Assembly: GCA_964345695.1 (NCBI GenBank)
Contig: CAYFSC010000029.1
Coordinates: 1-23,711 of the forward strand
DNA from: CAYFSC01 sp964345695
GTDB taxonomy: Bacteria; Bacteroidota; Rhodothermia; Rhodothermales; Salinibacteraceae
Length of the DNA: 23,711 bases
Reading direction: 5' to 3'
The notes beneath the pieces were generated by a model, which was given only the letters and a program-made list of their open reading frames with translations, was not told the DNA's origin and did not search any database. The position numbers and the translations under genes were made by a program. This document shows, piece after piece, positions 22,938 to 23,711 of the stretch (position 1 is its first letter; each line of letters starts with the position of its first letter).

Positions 22938-23711
22938 ATGAACATCGCCCTCGTTCAGCAGGCCGTTCCAGGCGACCGCGACGCTGCGCTCACTCAAGGC
23001 GTGGCGGCCGTCCACGACGCGGCCGATTGCGGGGCCGACCTCGTCGTCTTCCCCGAACTCTCGTTTACGCCGTTCTACCCGCAGGTGCGCTTGGCAGAAC
23101 GCGCGGCGTCGCGATCCGATCTTGCCGAGCCGGTGCCCGGCCCCATCACCGAGGCCCTGGGGAAGGCGGCGCGCGAACGCGGGGTCGTCGTGGTACCCAA
23201 CCTGTATGAACAGGCGGGCGATTGCTTCTTCGACACCTCGCCCGTGATCGATGCGGACGGGTCGCTGCTTGGCGTCACGCGCATGATGCATATCACGCAG
23301 TACGCGCACTTCTGGGAGCAGGACTACTACGATCCCGGCGACACGGGCGCACCTGTCTACGACACCGCCGCTGGGCGCATCGGTGTGGCCATCTGCTACG
23401 ACCGGCACTATCCCGAAACCCTGCGCGCGATGGCCCTCGACGGGGCAGACCTCATCGTCGTTCCCCAGGCCGGGGTGGCGGGCGAATGGCCCGACGGGAT
23501 GTACGAGGCCGAGCTGCGCGTGGCAGCGTTTCAGAATGGCTTCTTCATGGCGCTGGCCAACCGCATCGGCGCAGAGGCTCACCTCACGTTCAACGGTGCG
23601 TCGTTCGTGACCGACCCCGTGGGGCGCATCATGACGCAGGCTCCCGAGAACGAGGACGCCATCGTCACCGCCACGCTTGACCCAGAGGCCTGTGCCGACG
23701 CGCCGGCCCGC
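22938..23711 (+). CDS. Carbon-nitrogen hydrolase (nitrilase superfamily), 3' truncated by the window
   Basis: The first 258 residues are visible; the gene runs off the window. Members hydrolyse amides or nitriles, often N-carbamoyl compounds, using a Glu-Lys-Cys triad. The catalytic Glu is E40 in VFPELSF and the nucleophilic Cys is C153 in AICYDRHYPE. The second conserved Glu region is seen in WEQDYYDPGD. The lysine expected in the YRKxHI motif is absent: the sequence reads TRMMHI, with methionine at 116. This may define a subgroup, a changed activity, or an inactive enzyme. QNGFFMALANRIG and the GASFVTDPVG segment are otherwise typical. The ATG at 22938 lies 10 bases after the SPOR lipoprotein stop, so the two are probably cotranscribed. 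Confidence 0.85.
   Translation, partial: MNIALVQQAVPGDRDAALTQGVAAVHDAADCGADLVVFPELSFTPFYPQVRLAERAASRSDLAEPVPGPITEALGKAARERGVVVVPNLYEQAGDCFFDTSPVIDADGSLLGVTRMMHITQYAHFWEQDYYDPGDTGAPVYDTAAGRIGVAICYDRHYPETLRAMALDGADLIVVPQAGVAGEWPDGMYEAELRVAAFQNGFFMALANRIGAEAHLTFNGASFVTDPVGRIMTQAPENEDAIVTATLDPEACADAPAR

Overview
This 23.7 kb, GC-rich window carries about twenty mostly housekeeping genes, nearly all on the + strand. It looks like a chromosomal segment of a Bacteroidota/Rhodothermota-like bacterium, possibly a halophile related to Salinibacter. That placement is an inference from four things: acidic proteins, mostly weak or absent Shine-Dalgarno sequences before start codons, an efp-accB-accC block, and a bacillithiol deacetylase next to a SAM-riboswitch-controlled metY-metX pair. 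I see no transposase, integrase, phage gene, CRISPR array, rRNA or tRNA.

Layout. (1) 1-780: a small heat-shock protein gene with a structured leader, an unusually strong Shine-Dalgarno and a strong terminator. (2) 780-4084: a SAM-I riboswitch with a readable terminator/antiterminator switch, then metY and metX (methionine synthesis via acylhomoserine), separated by a purine/pyrimidine hairpin and closed by a terminator that also works in reverse. (3) 4120-5000, minus strand: a small Arg-rich ORF and a CoA-binding-fold protein. (4) 5158-9013: leuS, a minus-strand small protein resembling ribosome modulation factor, and bshB1. (5) 9142-12474: a near-consensus promoter, efp, accB, accC (first step of fatty acid synthesis) and gcvH. 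(6) 12511-14409: guaA on what appears to be its own contig, with a 100-N gap on each side. Each gap is flanked by an exact short duplicate. (7) 14498-20893: an envelope-flavoured run consisting of a TPR/periplasmic-binding protein, a BamD-like lipoprotein, nadD, a NagZ-type GH3 glycosidase, a PhoU-like gene broken by a frameshift, and a thioredoxin-fold protein. (8) 21040-23711: a small membrane protein, phenylalanine hydroxylase, a SPOR-type lipoprotein with a clear promoter, and a nitrilase-superfamily gene cut by the window end that lacks the expected catalytic lysine.

I did not find a convincing undescribed multi-gene system. The points most worth a second look are the nitrilase lacking its lysine, the PhoU frameshift, the two unrecognised small ORFs, the structured leader of the heat-shock gene and the contig-overlap signature at the gaps.
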